The translations under genes were made by a program, and so were the position numbers. Shown here piece by piece: positions 44,766 through 55,417 of a stretch of DNA of 64,000 nt; the first letter of the stretch is position 1; each line of letters opens with the position of its first letter. Source of the stretch: JBFAPK01 sp040676675 (GTDB lineage Bacteria > Actinomycetota > Actinomycetes > Mycobacteriales > Micromonosporaceae); contig NZ_JBFAPK010000022.1 in NCBI RefSeq assembly GCF_040676675.1, positions 62,001 through 126,000 of the forward strand. The letters run 5' to 3'. The notes beneath the pieces were generated by a model, which was given only the letters and a program-made list of their open reading frames with translations, had not been told where the DNA came from and searched no databases.

Positions 44766-45611
44766 CTACCGCCGGTGTACCACCACGCAGACCAGCCCCG
44801 GGCCGGCGTGTACCGCGGCGACGGCGCCGGCCTCGGTGACGTACCGCTCCCGCAGCCGGTCGCCGAACCGGGCCGCCAGCGCCTCGATTAGCGCCTCGGC
44901 CCGGTGCGGCGCGCCGAGGTGGTGCACCGCGACGTCGACCCGGGCGTCCCCGGCCGCCTCCAGCGCCAGGTCCACCAGCCGGGCCAGGCCCCGACTCGGG
45001 GTACGCACCTTGTCCCGCAGCGCGATGGCACCGTCGAGTACGTGCAGGATCGGCTTGACCGACAGGGCGGTACCGAACAGCGCCGAGGCGGCGTTGATCC
45101 GGCCGCCCCGGCGCAGGAATTCGAGCGTGTCGACGTAGAACAGGGTGTGGGTGCGGGCGACCGCGTCGAGCGCGGCGTCGCGTACCTCGGCCAGGCCGGC
45201 ACCCGCCGCGGCGGCCGCGCTGGCCGCGAGCACCGGGAAGCCCAGGCCCATCCCGATCGAGCGGGTGTCGACGACGGTGACCCGGTCCCCGACCTCCCCG
45301 GCGGCCAGTGCCGCCGCCTCGGCGGTACCGGAGAGCTGGGCCGACAGGTGCAGCGAGACGACGCCGGTGGCGCCCCGGTCGAGCAGCTGGCGGTAGACCT
45401 GGGCGAACTGTTCCGGCGCCGGTCGGGAGGTGCTGGCGCTGACCCGCCGCGCGGTCAGGGCCCGGACCGCGTCGGCGGGGGTGACCTCGTCACCCTCCCG
45501 CCCGTGGGTGCCGTTGAGGACGACCGTCAGCGGCACGACGGTCAGGTCGCGGGCCCGGCTCGACTCGGCCGGAAGGTATGCGGTGGAGTCGGTGACGACC
45601 GCGACGGGCAT
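44766..45611 (-). CDS. DegV-family fatty-acid-binding protein
   Basis: 281 residues. Seen: MPVAVVTDSTAYLP start, VPLTVVLNGTH, the STSRPAPEQF motif (TSQPSP-like) and VVSLHLSAQLSGTAEAAALAA, with GLGFPVLAASAAA for the acyl-chain pocket. DegV/FakB proteins bind fatty acids for phosphorylation by FakA in Firmicutes; no fakA is adjacent. ATG 45611. It is in the rsfS-phosphatase-degV order usual for actinobacteria, though 176 bp and a hairpin separate it from the phosphatase. Confidence 0.92.
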   Translation of the reverse strand: MPVAVVTDSTAYLPAESSRARDLTVVPLTVVLNGTHGREGDEVTPADAVRALTARRVSASTSRPAPEQFAQVYRQLLDRGATGVVSLHLSAQLSGTAEAAALAAGEVGDRVTVVDTRSIGMGLGFPVLAASAAAAAGAGLAEVRDAALDAVARTHTLFYVDTLEFLRRGGRINAASALFGTALSVKPILHVLDGAIALRDKVRTPSRGLARLVDLALEAAGDARVDVAVHHLGAPHRAEALIEALAARFGDRLRERYVTEAGAVAAVHAGPGLVCVVVHRR

Positions 45612-45757
45612 CCCGGCACGGTAACCGATCGGGGCCGGCCGCGCCGAGGCCGGCCGGTCGGAGCCCCGGCGGGGCGCGCCCCGCCCGCCGCGACGGCGGC
45701 ACCGGACCGCCCGCGACGGGATCAAGCGGAGCGGCACCGGCCGAACGGCGAAGGGCG

Positions 45758-45781
45758 GGCCCCGTCGCCGACGGCGGGGCC
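45758..45781 (-). terminator. Hairpin after the histidine phosphatase gene
   Basis: GGCCCCGTC-GCCGAC-GGCGGGGCC, nine-base arms with one G-T pair, beginning seven bases past the phosphatase stop. A likely terminator or attenuating hairpin before degV. Confidence 0.55.
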
Positions 45782-45787
45782 GCTCGC

Positions 45788-46417
45788 TCAGACGGCCTCG
45801 GTGACGGCGGCCTGCGTGATGAGCCCGGCGTTGTGCGCGCGGAGCTGCCAGCCCCGTACGCTGTCGTGCCGCAGCTCGGTCCAGTGGCAGTTCTGCAGCG
45901 ACCCGACGGTACGCAGCACCGCCGTCCCCCAGCCGAGCAGGTAGCCGCAGCCCTGGCGGGCGCCGCCACCGTGGGTGGCCACCACGACCAGCCCGCCCGG
46001 CACGGAGTCGGCCGCGTCCTGCAGCCCGGCGCCGACCCGCTTGCCCAGGTCGTCGAGGCTCTCCACCTCGCAGCCCGGGTCCTGCTCGCCGGCGCGCCAG
46101 CGGGCGTGCTCGGCGGGGTACCGCTGGGCCACCTCGGTCATCGTGAGGCCCTGCCACTGTCCGTAGTAGCGCTCCCGCAGCCGGGGGTCGGTGCGTACCG
46201 GCAGCCCGGTCAGCGCGGCCAGGGCGGCGGCCGTGTCGGCGGCCCGGCGCAGGTCGCTCGCGACGATCGCGTCCGGCTTGAGCGCGGCCAGCAGCGGCGC
46301 GGCGGCCGTGGCCTGCTCCCGTCCCAGGTCGTTGAGGGGGACGTCGGTCTGCCCCTGGACCCGGTCGGCGGCGTTCCAGTCGGTGTTGCCGTGCCGCCAG
46401 ACGATCAGACGGGTCAT
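45788..46417 (-). CDS. Histidine phosphatase (phosphoglycerate-mutase-like)
   Basis: 209 residues. Seen: the catalytic RHG at residues 8-10 (VWRHGNTDWNAADRVQGQTDVPLN), ASDLRRAADTA and the second catalytic His in VVVATHGGGARQG. The family includes phosphoglycerate mutases, glucosyl-3-phosphoglycerate phosphatase and others; in mycobacteria the homologue at this place next to rsfS is annotated GpgP, but I cannot confirm the substrate. Its ATG overlaps the rsfS stop (ATGA). Confidence 0.92.
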   Translation of the reverse strand: MTRLIVWRHGNTDWNAADRVQGQTDVPLNDLGREQATAAAPLLAALKPDAIVASDLRRAADTAAALAALTGLPVRTDPRLRERYYGQWQGLTMTEVAQRYPAEHARWRAGEQDPGCEVESLDDLGKRVGAGLQDAADSVPGGLVVVATHGGGARQGCGYLLGWGTAVLRTVGSLQNCHWTELRHDSVRGWQLRAHNAGLITQAAVTEAV

Positions 46418-46812
46418 TCGGCGGGGCCCGCCTCGGCGTCGACGAGGTCGCGGTCGACGAACGGGATCTGCGGGCAGTCCTTCCAGAGCCGGTCGAGGGC
46501 GTAGAACTCGCGCTCCTCGGTGTGCTGCACGTGGATCACCACGTCGACGTAGTCGAGCAGCACCCAGCGTCCGCCCCGCTCACCCTCGCGTCGCACCGGC
46601 TTCGCCTTCTCCGGCAGTTCGAGCAGGCGCTCCTCGATCGCGTCGACGATGGCGAGTACCTGGCGCTCGTTGGGCGCCGAGGCGAGCAGGAAAGCGTCGG
46701 TGATCACCAGCTGGTCCGCCACATCGATGATGGCGATATCCTGCGCCTTCTTGTCGGCGGCGGCCTGAGCGGCTGCCTGGGCCAATTCAAGAGCGCGTTC
46801 GGAAGCTGTCAC
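46414..46812 (-). CDS. rsfS: Ribosomal silencing factor RsfS
   Basis: A 132-residue RsfS (Iojap/DUF143) that binds L14 and blocks subunit joining when nutrients are low. Seen: DIAIIDVADQLVITDAFLLASAPNERQVLAIVDAI and GRWVLLDYVDVVIHVQHTEEREFYALDRLW. GTG 46812. Follows nadD after 103 bp, as usual. Confidence 0.96.
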   Translation of the reverse strand: MTASERALELAQAAAQAAADKKAQDIAIIDVADQLVITDAFLLASAPNERQVLAIVDAIEERLLELPEKAKPVRREGERGGRWVLLDYVDVVIHVQHTEEREFYALDRLWKDCPQIPFVDRDLVDAEAGPAE

Positions 46813-46915
46813 CGTTCTCCTTCGTTCGACCGTACGTACGTGCTACCAAGCCTCTCACACGTCGACGGTTTACGACTCGGCAGTTTAGCCAGCTACGGTG
46901 ACGAACCCGGCCAAA

Positions 46916-47512
46916 TCACTCCCGGTAGAGTCCCCGTTTGGCGATGTACTGCACCACACCGTCGGGTATCAGGTACCAGACCGGCGCGCCGGCCGCGACC
47001 CGTTTCCGGCAGTCGGTGGAGGAGATCGCCATCGCCGGCACCTCGACCAGGCTCACCGTGTCGGCCGGCAGGTGCGCGTCGGTCAGTTCGAACCCAGGCC
47101 GGGTCACCCCGATGAAGTGGGCCAGCTCGAACATCTGGTCGAGGTCCTTCCAGGAGAGGATCTTCGCCAGCGCGTCCGCTCCGGTGATGAAGAAGAGCTG
47201 CACCTTCGGGCCGTACTCCGCCTGCAGGTCCCGCAGCGTGTCGACAGTGTAGGTGGGCCCACCGCGGTCGATGTCGGTGCGGCTGACCTGGAAACGCGGG
47301 TTCGAGGCCGTCGCGATCACGGTCATCAGGTACCGGTCCTCGGCCGGGCTCACCGGCTCGTCGGCCTTCTGCCACGGCTGGCCCGTCGGTACGAAAACGA
47401 CCTCGTCGAGCGCGAAGCGGTCGGCCACCTCGCTCGCCGCGACCAGGTGGCCGTGATGGATCGGGTCGAACGTGCCGCCCATGATCCCTACCCGCCGGAT
47501 GTCCTCCTCCAC
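46916..47512 (-). CDS. nadD: Nicotinate-nucleotide adenylyltransferase
   Basis: A 198-residue NadD that adenylates nicotinate mononucleotide in NAD synthesis. Seen: [12 protein letters not shown] at about residues 12-23 and the C-terminal [13 protein letters not shown] motif (the ISST nucleotide-binding segment). GTG 47512. In many actinobacteria obg-proB-proA precede it; those genes are absent here. Confidence 0.96.
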   Translation of the reverse strand: MEEDIRRVGIMGGTFDPIHHGHLVAASEVADRFALDEVVFVPTGQPWQKADEPVSPAEDRYLMTVIATASNPRFQVSRTDIDRGGPTYTVDTLRDLQAEYGPKVQLFFITGADALAKILSWKDLDQMFELAHFIGVTRPGFELTDAHLPADTVSLVEVPAMAISSTDCRKRVAAGAPVWYLIPDGVVQYIAKRGLYRE

Positions 47513-47579
47513 CGATTGATCGTATGCCGCGGGTCCGGCCCCACCTGCCGGAGCATGACGGAGGTCGCACTCCCGTGCG

Positions 47580-47658
47580 GGCGGAGCCCGGCCCGCGCCG
47601 CTGGGGCACGCCGGGTCGCCGGCCGGCGGAGCCCGGCCGGGGCCGCCGGGGCACGCCG
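47580..47658. repeat. 45-bp-period GC-rich duplication, two copies
   Basis: GGCGGAGCCCGGCC starts at 47580 and again at 47625; both copies run on to GGGGCACGCCG with small internal differences. It occupies much of the gap between nadD and pepN. Confidence 0.7.
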
Positions 47659-47689
47659 CGGATCGCCCTCGGCGTCCCCCGGGGACGGC

Positions 47690-50314
<2,625 letters not shown>

Positions 50315-50398
50315 CCGCTTATCCTGCACGACGGAGTCACACATTCGCCCTCACGGCCCCAGGGACCCGGGGCTCATCCTGCGCTGGAGGAACCAACT

Positions 50399-50617
50399 AT
50401 GGCGAAGCACCCCAAGGGCGACTTCGACCTGTCTCGTGCGGTGTGGCAGCGGGCCGAGGGCGACACCTCGGAGAGCGCCGTGGAGGTCGCGTTCGTCGAC
50501 GACCTGATCGGCCTGCGCAACTCGGCCGAACCGGACGGCCCGGTGCTGGTGTTCACCCAGGCGGAGTGGGACGCGTTCGTCGCCGGGGCGCAGGACGGCG
50601 AGTTCGACCTCGACTGA
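50399..50617 (+). CDS. DUF397-domain small protein
   Basis: 72 residues: LSRAVWQRAEGDTSESAVEVAFVDDLIGLRNSAEPDGPVLVFTQAEWDAFVAGAQDGEFD, the DUF397 pattern with the TxxEW-x-F end. ATG 50399 has GGAGGAACCAACT. DUF397 proteins are abundant in actinomycetes and usually accompany an XRE-type regulator; none is beside this copy. It is divergent from pepN. Function unknown. Confidence 0.9.
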   Translation: MAKHPKGDFDLSRAVWQRAEGDTSESAVEVAFVDDLIGLRNSAEPDGPVLVFTQAEWDAFVAGAQDGEFDLD

Positions 50618-50798
50618 CCGGCCGCGACGGTACGGCGGGACAACCCGTGCCGACGGTACGCACCGTCGAACGCGACGGCACCCGCCTCACCTGCTGGGAC
50701 AGCGACGCCGGTGACGGTACGCCCGACCCCGCGCCCGGCCTCCGGGATCCGGCCGGCGACGGACGGCGGCCGCGCGGCCGGGCCCGAACGGCCGCGGG

Positions 50799-51671
50799 TC
50801 AGGACTCGATGGCGCGGGCCACGGCGGTCACGTCCTGGTCGCCGAAGCCCCGGTCCATCGCCCGCCGCCACTGCGACGCCAGGCACGCCCCGACGACGAA
50901 GCGGTCCGGGTCGATCTCGTCCATGGCCAGGCGAACGTCCTTGAACGCCAGCGCGAGCGGAAACTCGGGCGAGTAGTCGCCCTTCGCCATCCGCTGGAGC
51001 TTCCCGCTGATCCACGGCGAGGCGAGCGGGCCGCCGCCGAAGGCTTCGGCCACGGCCGATGCCTCCAGCCCCAGCTCGCGGCCGAGGGCGACCGCCTCGC
51101 CGAGTCCCTCGGCGAGGAACGCCAACAGGATGTTGTTGACCAGCTTCATCCGGGAGCCCGTACCGGCCGGACCGAGCCAGAGGGTGCGCTGGCCGACCGC
51201 GTCGAACAGCGGCGCCACGCGTGGGCGCGCCTCGTCGGGGCCGGAGGCGAGGACCAGCAGCTTGCCCGCCTCGGCCGGGGCGCGGCTGCCCGCGACCGGG
51301 GCGTCGAGGAAGGTCACGTCGGGGCGGCGCTCGCGTACCAGGGCGGCCAGTTGTTCCGTGGCCGCCACCCCGATCGTGCTCATCTGGGCCCAGATCGCCC
51401 CGTCGGGCAGCGCCGCGAGCATGCCCTGGTCGACCGCGAGGGAGCGGACGGCGTCGGCGTCGGTCACCATCGTGACCGCGATGTCGGCCCGCCCGGCCGC
51501 GTCGGCGACGCTGTCGGCCACCCGGGCACCGGCCTCGGCCAGGTCGGCCGTCCGCCGCGGGCTGCGGTTCCAGACCACGGTCGGGATGCCGGCCCGCAGC
51601 GCGCTCGCCGCCATGCCGTGCCCCATCCCGCCCAGGCCCAGTACGGCCACCGGTCGCTCTTCGTTCGCCAT
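50799..51671 (-). CDS. Beta-hydroxyacid dehydrogenase (3-hydroxyisobutyrate dehydrogenase-like)
   Basis: 290 residues. Seen: the N-terminal Rossmann VLGLGGMGHGMA, MSTIGVAATEQL, FLDAPVAGSRAPAEAGKLLVLASG and the catalytic Lys in GTGSRMKLVNNILLAFLAEGLGEAVALG. The family includes 3-hydroxyisobutyrate, tartronate semialdehyde and glyoxylate/succinate-semialdehyde reductases as well as imine reductases. The S-R-A-P-A-E-A-G-KL type suits the GLYR/GHB-like branch. ATG 51671. Isolated gene. Confidence 0.88.
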   Translation of the reverse strand: MANEERPVAVLGLGGMGHGMAASALRAGIPTVVWNRSPRRTADLAEAGARVADSVADAAGRADIAVTMVTDADAVRSLAVDQGMLAALPDGAIWAQMSTIGVAATEQLAALVRERRPDVTFLDAPVAGSRAPAEAGKLLVLASGPDEARPRVAPLFDAVGQRTLWLGPAGTGSRMKLVNNILLAFLAEGLGEAVALGRELGLEASAVAEAFGGGPLASPWISGKLQRMAKGDYSPEFPLALAFKDVRLAMDEIDPDRFVVGACLASQWRRAMDRGFGDQDVTAVARAIES

Positions 51672-51766
51672 CGAAATCCTCCTGCTCCGCGGCCCGCCCG
51701 GGCCCTTCCTCCGGATACCCCGATCTCGGGAAGATCCACGAGGCGAAGTCTCCCGGGATGCCCGCC

Positions 51767-54091
51767 CTAGTGATCGCCGGGGGCCGGCGGATGTTGGATC
51801 CGGTCGAGGGTGTCCCGCAGATTGACGAGCCAGATGTCGAGGTCCAGCAGCCCCAGCGCCACCGTGCGGGGCTGCCCGGCGACGCGCAGTTCGTGCACCC
51901 GCTCGACGAACTGCTTCGGCGGCGCGGGTGCGGACACCCTCCGGATGATCCGTCCCTCGCGCACCTGACGGGCCAGATCGAGGTACGCGTGGGACAGCTC
52001 GCGGGCGAAGTCGTCCAGTTGGGCGGAGAGCCCGGTCGGGGGCAGCCGGATCACGTTGGGGTCGGTGAGCCGGAACTCGCCGCCGCGTACCATCTGCTGC
52101 CCGGCGTGCAGCGCGGCCTGCCAGTCGATGTTCGGAACGGGCGAGCCGTGCCGCTGGGCGGCGTACTGCAGCACCGAGGCGTTCGCCAGCACCATCGCCT
52201 CGTGCGCCCGGCCCAGTTCGCCGCCGGGCCCGCCGCGCCCGGTCAGGGTCGCCACCGTGTCCCGGATGGTGAGCGCCCCGCACTCCAGATACCGCGCCAC
52301 CGCCCGGCGTACCTCCAGCGTGACGCCGCGCGGCCAGAACAGCACCCCGGCGAGAATGCCGATCAGCGCGCCGACCAGTACGTCCAGGAAGCGGGCCTCG
52401 ATCAGCTGCAGGTCGGCCGGGCCGAGCTGCGCGAACAGGACGGTGAGCAGCACCGTGATCAGGCCCTGGGCCCAGGCCAGCCCCAACACCGGCCCGACCG
52501 CGAAGGTCAACAGCATGATGACCGGGAGGACCGCCTCGTAGATTGTCGGCTCGTCGTTGAGCAGCAGCAGCGCGGCCCCGGCGGCGGCGCCGAGGATGGT
52601 GCCCTGTATCGCCGGACGCAGGGTGGTCCGGGTGTCGGCGGCGGTGCTGCGCAGCAGGGTGAGCGTGGCGAGCAGCACCCAGAACCCGTGCGCGAGGTGC
52701 AGGTAGCCGGCGACCACCCGCGCCACCGCCAGGGCCAGGGCGATCCGGACCGCCCCCTGCAGGTAGACGGAGCGGACGGTGAGGTGCGCCCGGAACCGCT
52801 GCGAGTAGAGGTACGTCGAGGAGACCTGGGCGTACCAGAACTTGTGGCGGTACGGCTGTGGCGGCGGGTGACCGAACGCCACCGCCACCGGCAGCCCGGC
52901 CACGATCCGGGCGGCCACGGCCACCGTGCGGACCTGCTCGGCGGTCTGCAACGCGATGGCGTCCATGCAGAGGCGTACGGTGTCCGCCGGCTCGGGGTGG
53001 CCCGGGTCCGGATCCGGCAGCCGGCGCAGCTCCTCGACAGCGCGGTTGAACGCCTCCAGTTCGACGGGGTCGACCAGCGGCGTCTCGCCCAGCAGGGTCC
53101 GCCCGGACGCGCTGGCGAGGGCGGCGGCGCGGCGCAGCAGCTCCGGCGGGTCGGGTAGCCGCTCGATGGCGGTACCGGCCCCGGCCCGGCCCGCCGCCCG
53201 CTCTTCCGGGGCGGACAAGGGAAAGGCGCCCACCGACACCTCGCCCGGTACGTCGAACCCACCGGCCGGCCCCTGCGGCGGCCCGGCCGGCAGCTCCGGC
53301 AGGCGCTCGGCGGCGCTGAGCATCTCCCCCAGCGCGCTGGTGGCGTCGCGCAGCGCCCAGTCCCGCCGGCTCGCCGAGCCGGGCCGTTGCAACGGTGGCA
53401 GCCGGTTGAGGCGGAGCTGTCCCATCGCGTCGAACGCCTCCGCCCGGCGCCGCAGCAGGTACTGCCGCGCCACCGGACGACTGGCCGCCGCGTCCGCGAC
53501 CAGGTCGAGGTAGCCGCCGACGGCCAGGGCGGCGGCGGCGACCCGCCGGCGGTACGGCACCGGGGCCGGATCGGGCCAGAGGACCAGTTGGGCCGCGGCG
53601 AGCAGCACCACGCCGAGGGTCACCCCGGACAGCCGCATCAGCAGCGTCTGCGGGGCGTACGGCGGAAAGCAGGGCAGGATGTAGAGCAACTGCAACCCGG
53701 GAGCGAGGCCGCCGAGCCGGGGGCCGCCGATGCCGACGAAGCTGACGACGAACGCGACGACGAGCATGCCGGCGGCCGCCGCCCAGGTCCGGACCGCCAG
53801 CACGGTGCCGGCGGAGACGAGCAGCCACGCCACGGGCAGCGTCAGCATCAGCACGTGGAACCGCTCGGCCGGCCCGCCGGGCAGCTGCCCCAGCAGCCCC
53901 AGGGCGATCGCGGCGAAGAGCCCGTAGACGGCGAGGGTCACGTCGTGCAGGCCGTACCGCGCGCCGAGGAAGATCACGCTGGTGACCACGCTCAGCCGCA
54001 GGCCCCGGCGCAGGGTCTGGTAGCCCGGATCCCGACGGCCCACCCACCGCAGCAGGCGCACCCTCGCGGTCACGTCACGGCTCGGCGGCAT
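51767..54091 (-). CDS. FUSC-like multi-pass membrane protein
   Basis: 774 residues with two sets of membrane helices, near the N-terminus (35-160) and in the middle (about 450-560), separated and followed by helical soluble regions. This is the aromatic-acid exporter/fusaric-acid resistance-like (FUSC, YccS-type) arrangement. Substrate unknown. ATG 54091 or GTG 54097. It is divergent from the trpS leader with about 60 bp between, so promoters are back to back. Confidence 0.8.
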   Translation of the reverse strand: MPPSRDVTARVRLLRWVGRRDPGYQTLRRGLRLSVVTSVIFLGARYGLHDVTLAVYGLFAAIALGLLGQLPGGPAERFHVLMLTLPVAWLLVSAGTVLAVRTWAAAAGMLVVAFVVSFVGIGGPRLGGLAPGLQLLYILPCFPPYAPQTLLMRLSGVTLGVVLLAAAQLVLWPDPAPVPYRRRVAAAALAVGGYLDLVADAAASRPVARQYLLRRRAEAFDAMGQLRLNRLPPLQRPGSASRRDWALRDATSALGEMLSAAERLPELPAGPPQGPAGGFDVPGEVSVGAFPLSAPEERAAGRAGAGTAIERLPDPPELLRRAAALASASGRTLLGETPLVDPVELEAFNRAVEELRRLPDPDPGHPEPADTVRLCMDAIALQTAEQVRTVAVAARIVAGLPVAVAFGHPPPQPYRHKFWYAQVSSTYLYSQRFRAHLTVRSVYLQGAVRIALALAVARVVAGYLHLAHGFWVLLATLTLLRSTAADTRTTLRPAIQGTILGAAAGAALLLLNDEPTIYEAVLPVIMLLTFAVGPVLGLAWAQGLITVLLTVLFAQLGPADLQLIEARFLDVLVGALIGILAGVLFWPRGVTLEVRRAVARYLECGALTIRDTVATLTGRGGPGGELGRAHEAMVLANASVLQYAAQRHGSPVPNIDWQAALHAGQQMVRGGEFRLTDPNVIRLPPTGLSAQLDDFARELSHAYLDLARQVREGRIIRRVSAPAPPKQFVERVHELRVAGQPRTVALGLLDLDIWLVNLRDTLDRIQHPPAPGDH

Positions 54092-54143
54092 GACCACATG
54101 TCACCACACGGACACGGCACAAACCCGACCAATCGGCGCCTGG

Positions 54144-54149
54144 TAGCCT
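54144..54149 (+). promoter_or_regulatory. Extended -10 promoter of the trpS leader
   Basis: TGGTAGCCT is an extended -10 (TGnTAGCCT). Transcription would start near 54155-54157, which is the leader-peptide GTG. The same CTGGTARCCTGG context surrounds the rpsT -10. No convincing -35. Confidence 0.5.
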
Positions 54150-54155
54150 GGTGCC

Positions 54156-54191
54156 GTGCGGATGACGACGAACGGCTGGTGGGCGCCCTGA
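54156..54191 (+). CDS. Trp leader peptide of trpS
   Basis: An 11-codon ORF, MRMTTNGWWAP, with two adjacent TGG codons (54177-54182) and stop TGA 54189-54191. GTG 54156 coincides with the predicted transcript start, so it may be leaderless; ATG 54162 gives a nine-residue version. It serves as the sensor of charged tRNA-Trp: ribosomes stall at the Trp pair when tryptophanyl-tRNA is short. It is too short to function as a protein. Confidence 0.8.
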   Translation: MRMTTNGWWAP

Positions 54192-54192
54192 C

Positions 54193-54256
54193 GGGCGGCC
54201 ACGCATCCGCGCACCCGAGACAGTTCCGACGGCCGCCCCTCCCGGGGCGGCCGTTT
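54193..54256 (+). promoter_or_regulatory. Transcription attenuator (antiterminator/terminator) of trpS
   Basis: Terminator: ACGGCCGCCCC (54229-54239), loop TCCC, GGGGCGGCCGT (54244-54254), then TT. GGGCGGCC at 54193-54200 can instead pair with GGCCGCCC at 54231-54238, breaking the terminator. A ribosome stalled at the Trp codons leaves 54193-54200 free, so the gene is read. One that reaches the stop codon covers it, so the terminator forms. This matches ribosome-mediated attenuation. Confidence 0.8.
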
Positions 54257-54319
54257 CGCGTACCGAGGCACCCCGGGAGGGCGGGACGGTCGGACGTACC
54301 CCGTGAGGAGACACCACCG

Positions 54320-55342
54320 ATGACCGCGACCAGCACCCCCACCCGCCCCCTGCCGCCCGCCGCGACCGCCCGCCGCCTGACCGGCCTGAAGCCGACCGGG
54401 CACCTTCAACTCGGCAATCTGCTCGGCGCGATCCGGCCGCTCGTCGCCGACCAGTACCGGACCCCGACGATCGGCTTCCTCGCCGACCTGCACGCCCTCA
54501 CCGTCACCCACGATCCGGCGCGGGTACGCGAACTCACCCTGGAGCAGGCGACCATGCTGCTCGCGGCCGGGATCGATCCGGACCGATCGATGCTCTACGT
54601 GCAGTCCCAGGTTCCGGAGCACGCCGAGCTGCACTACCTGCTGGAGTGCGCGACGGGCTACGGCGAGGCGCACCGGATGATCCAGTTCAAGGAGAAGTCG
54701 GCGACCCAGCGGCAGGTCCGGCTGAGCCTGCTCACCTACCCCGTGCTGATGGCCGCGGACATCCTGCTGCACGACGCGCAGGAGGTACCGGTCGGCGAGG
54801 ACCAGGGCCAGCACCTGGAGCTGGCCCGGACGGTGGCGGCCCGCTTCAACGCCCGGTACGGCGAGACGTTCACGATTCCCCGGGCGGTGCTGCCGCGGGT
54901 CGCCCACCGGATCATGGACCTGGCCGACCCGGCCGCGAAGATGGGCAAGAGCAACGCCGCCGGGGCCGGCACGATCTTCCTCCTGGACCCGCCGGAAATC
55001 GTCCGCCGGAAGGTGCTGCGGGCCGTGACCGATTCGGGCAGCACCGTCGCCTACGAGCCGGACACCCGGCCGGGCGTGGCGAACCTGCTGGAGATCCTGG
55101 CCGCCTGCGTGGGCGGGTCACCGACCGAGCTGGCGGCGGGCTTCTCCTCGTACGGGCAGCTGAAGAACGCGGCGGCGGAGGCGGTGACGGCGCTGCTACG
55201 CCCGATCCAGCTGCGCTACGCGGGGCTGGCCCGCGACCCCGGCTACGTGCGGCGGGTTCTCGCCGACGGGGCCGAGCGTGCCCGGGAGAGCGGGGCGCAG
55301 ACCGTGCACCGGACCAAGCGGGCGCTCGGCCTCCTGGTGTGA
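54320..55342 (+). CDS. trpS: Tryptophanyl-tRNA synthetase (probably auxiliary, attenuator-controlled)
   Basis: A 340-residue class Ic synthetase that charges tRNA-Trp. Seen: the HIGH-equivalent GHLQLGN at about residues 27-33, KMGKS at 207-211 in place of KMSKS, and ADILLHDAQEVPVGEDQGQHLELARTVA. ATG 54320 follows GAGGAG. It is preceded by a Trp-codon attenuator, a control known for the auxiliary indolmycin-resistant TrpRS1 of Streptomyces coelicolor; housekeeping TrpRS genes are not known to need it. That it is the second copy and drug-resistant is inference; the rest of the genome is not visible. Confidence 0.93.
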   Translation: MTATSTPTRPLPPAATARRLTGLKPTGHLQLGNLLGAIRPLVADQYRTPTIGFLADLHALTVTHDPARVRELTLEQATMLLAAGIDPDRSMLYVQSQVPEHAELHYLLECATGYGEAHRMIQFKEKSATQRQVRLSLLTYPVLMAADILLHDAQEVPVGEDQGQHLELARTVAARFNARYGETFTIPRAVLPRVAHRIMDLADPAAKMGKSNAAGAGTIFLLDPPEIVRRKVLRAVTDSGSTVAYEPDTRPGVANLLEILAACVGGSPTELAAGFSSYGQLKNAAAEAVTALLRPIQLRYAGLARDPGYVRRVLADGAERARESGAQTVHRTKRALGLLV

Positions 55343-55356
55343 ATCCCTGAGTACGC

Positions 55357-55397
55357 GCCAGGGCCCTCCCGCCGACCTCGGTCCGGGAGGCCCTGGC
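55357..55397. terminator. Bidirectional terminator between trpS and the GNAT gene
   Basis: GCCAGGGCC(C)TCCCG (55357-55371) pairs with CGGGAGGCCCTGGC (55384-55397) with one bulged base. It lies 14 bp after trpS and 20 bp after the convergent GNAT stop. Confidence 0.75.
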
Positions 55398-55417
55398 GAC
55401 AGCGCGGGAGCGGGCCG

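Noticed and set aside
51672..54047. Upstream extension of the hydroxyacid dehydrogenase frame
   Set aside because: Overlaps the FUSC-like gene in another frame; the Rossmann motif begins right after ATG 51671.
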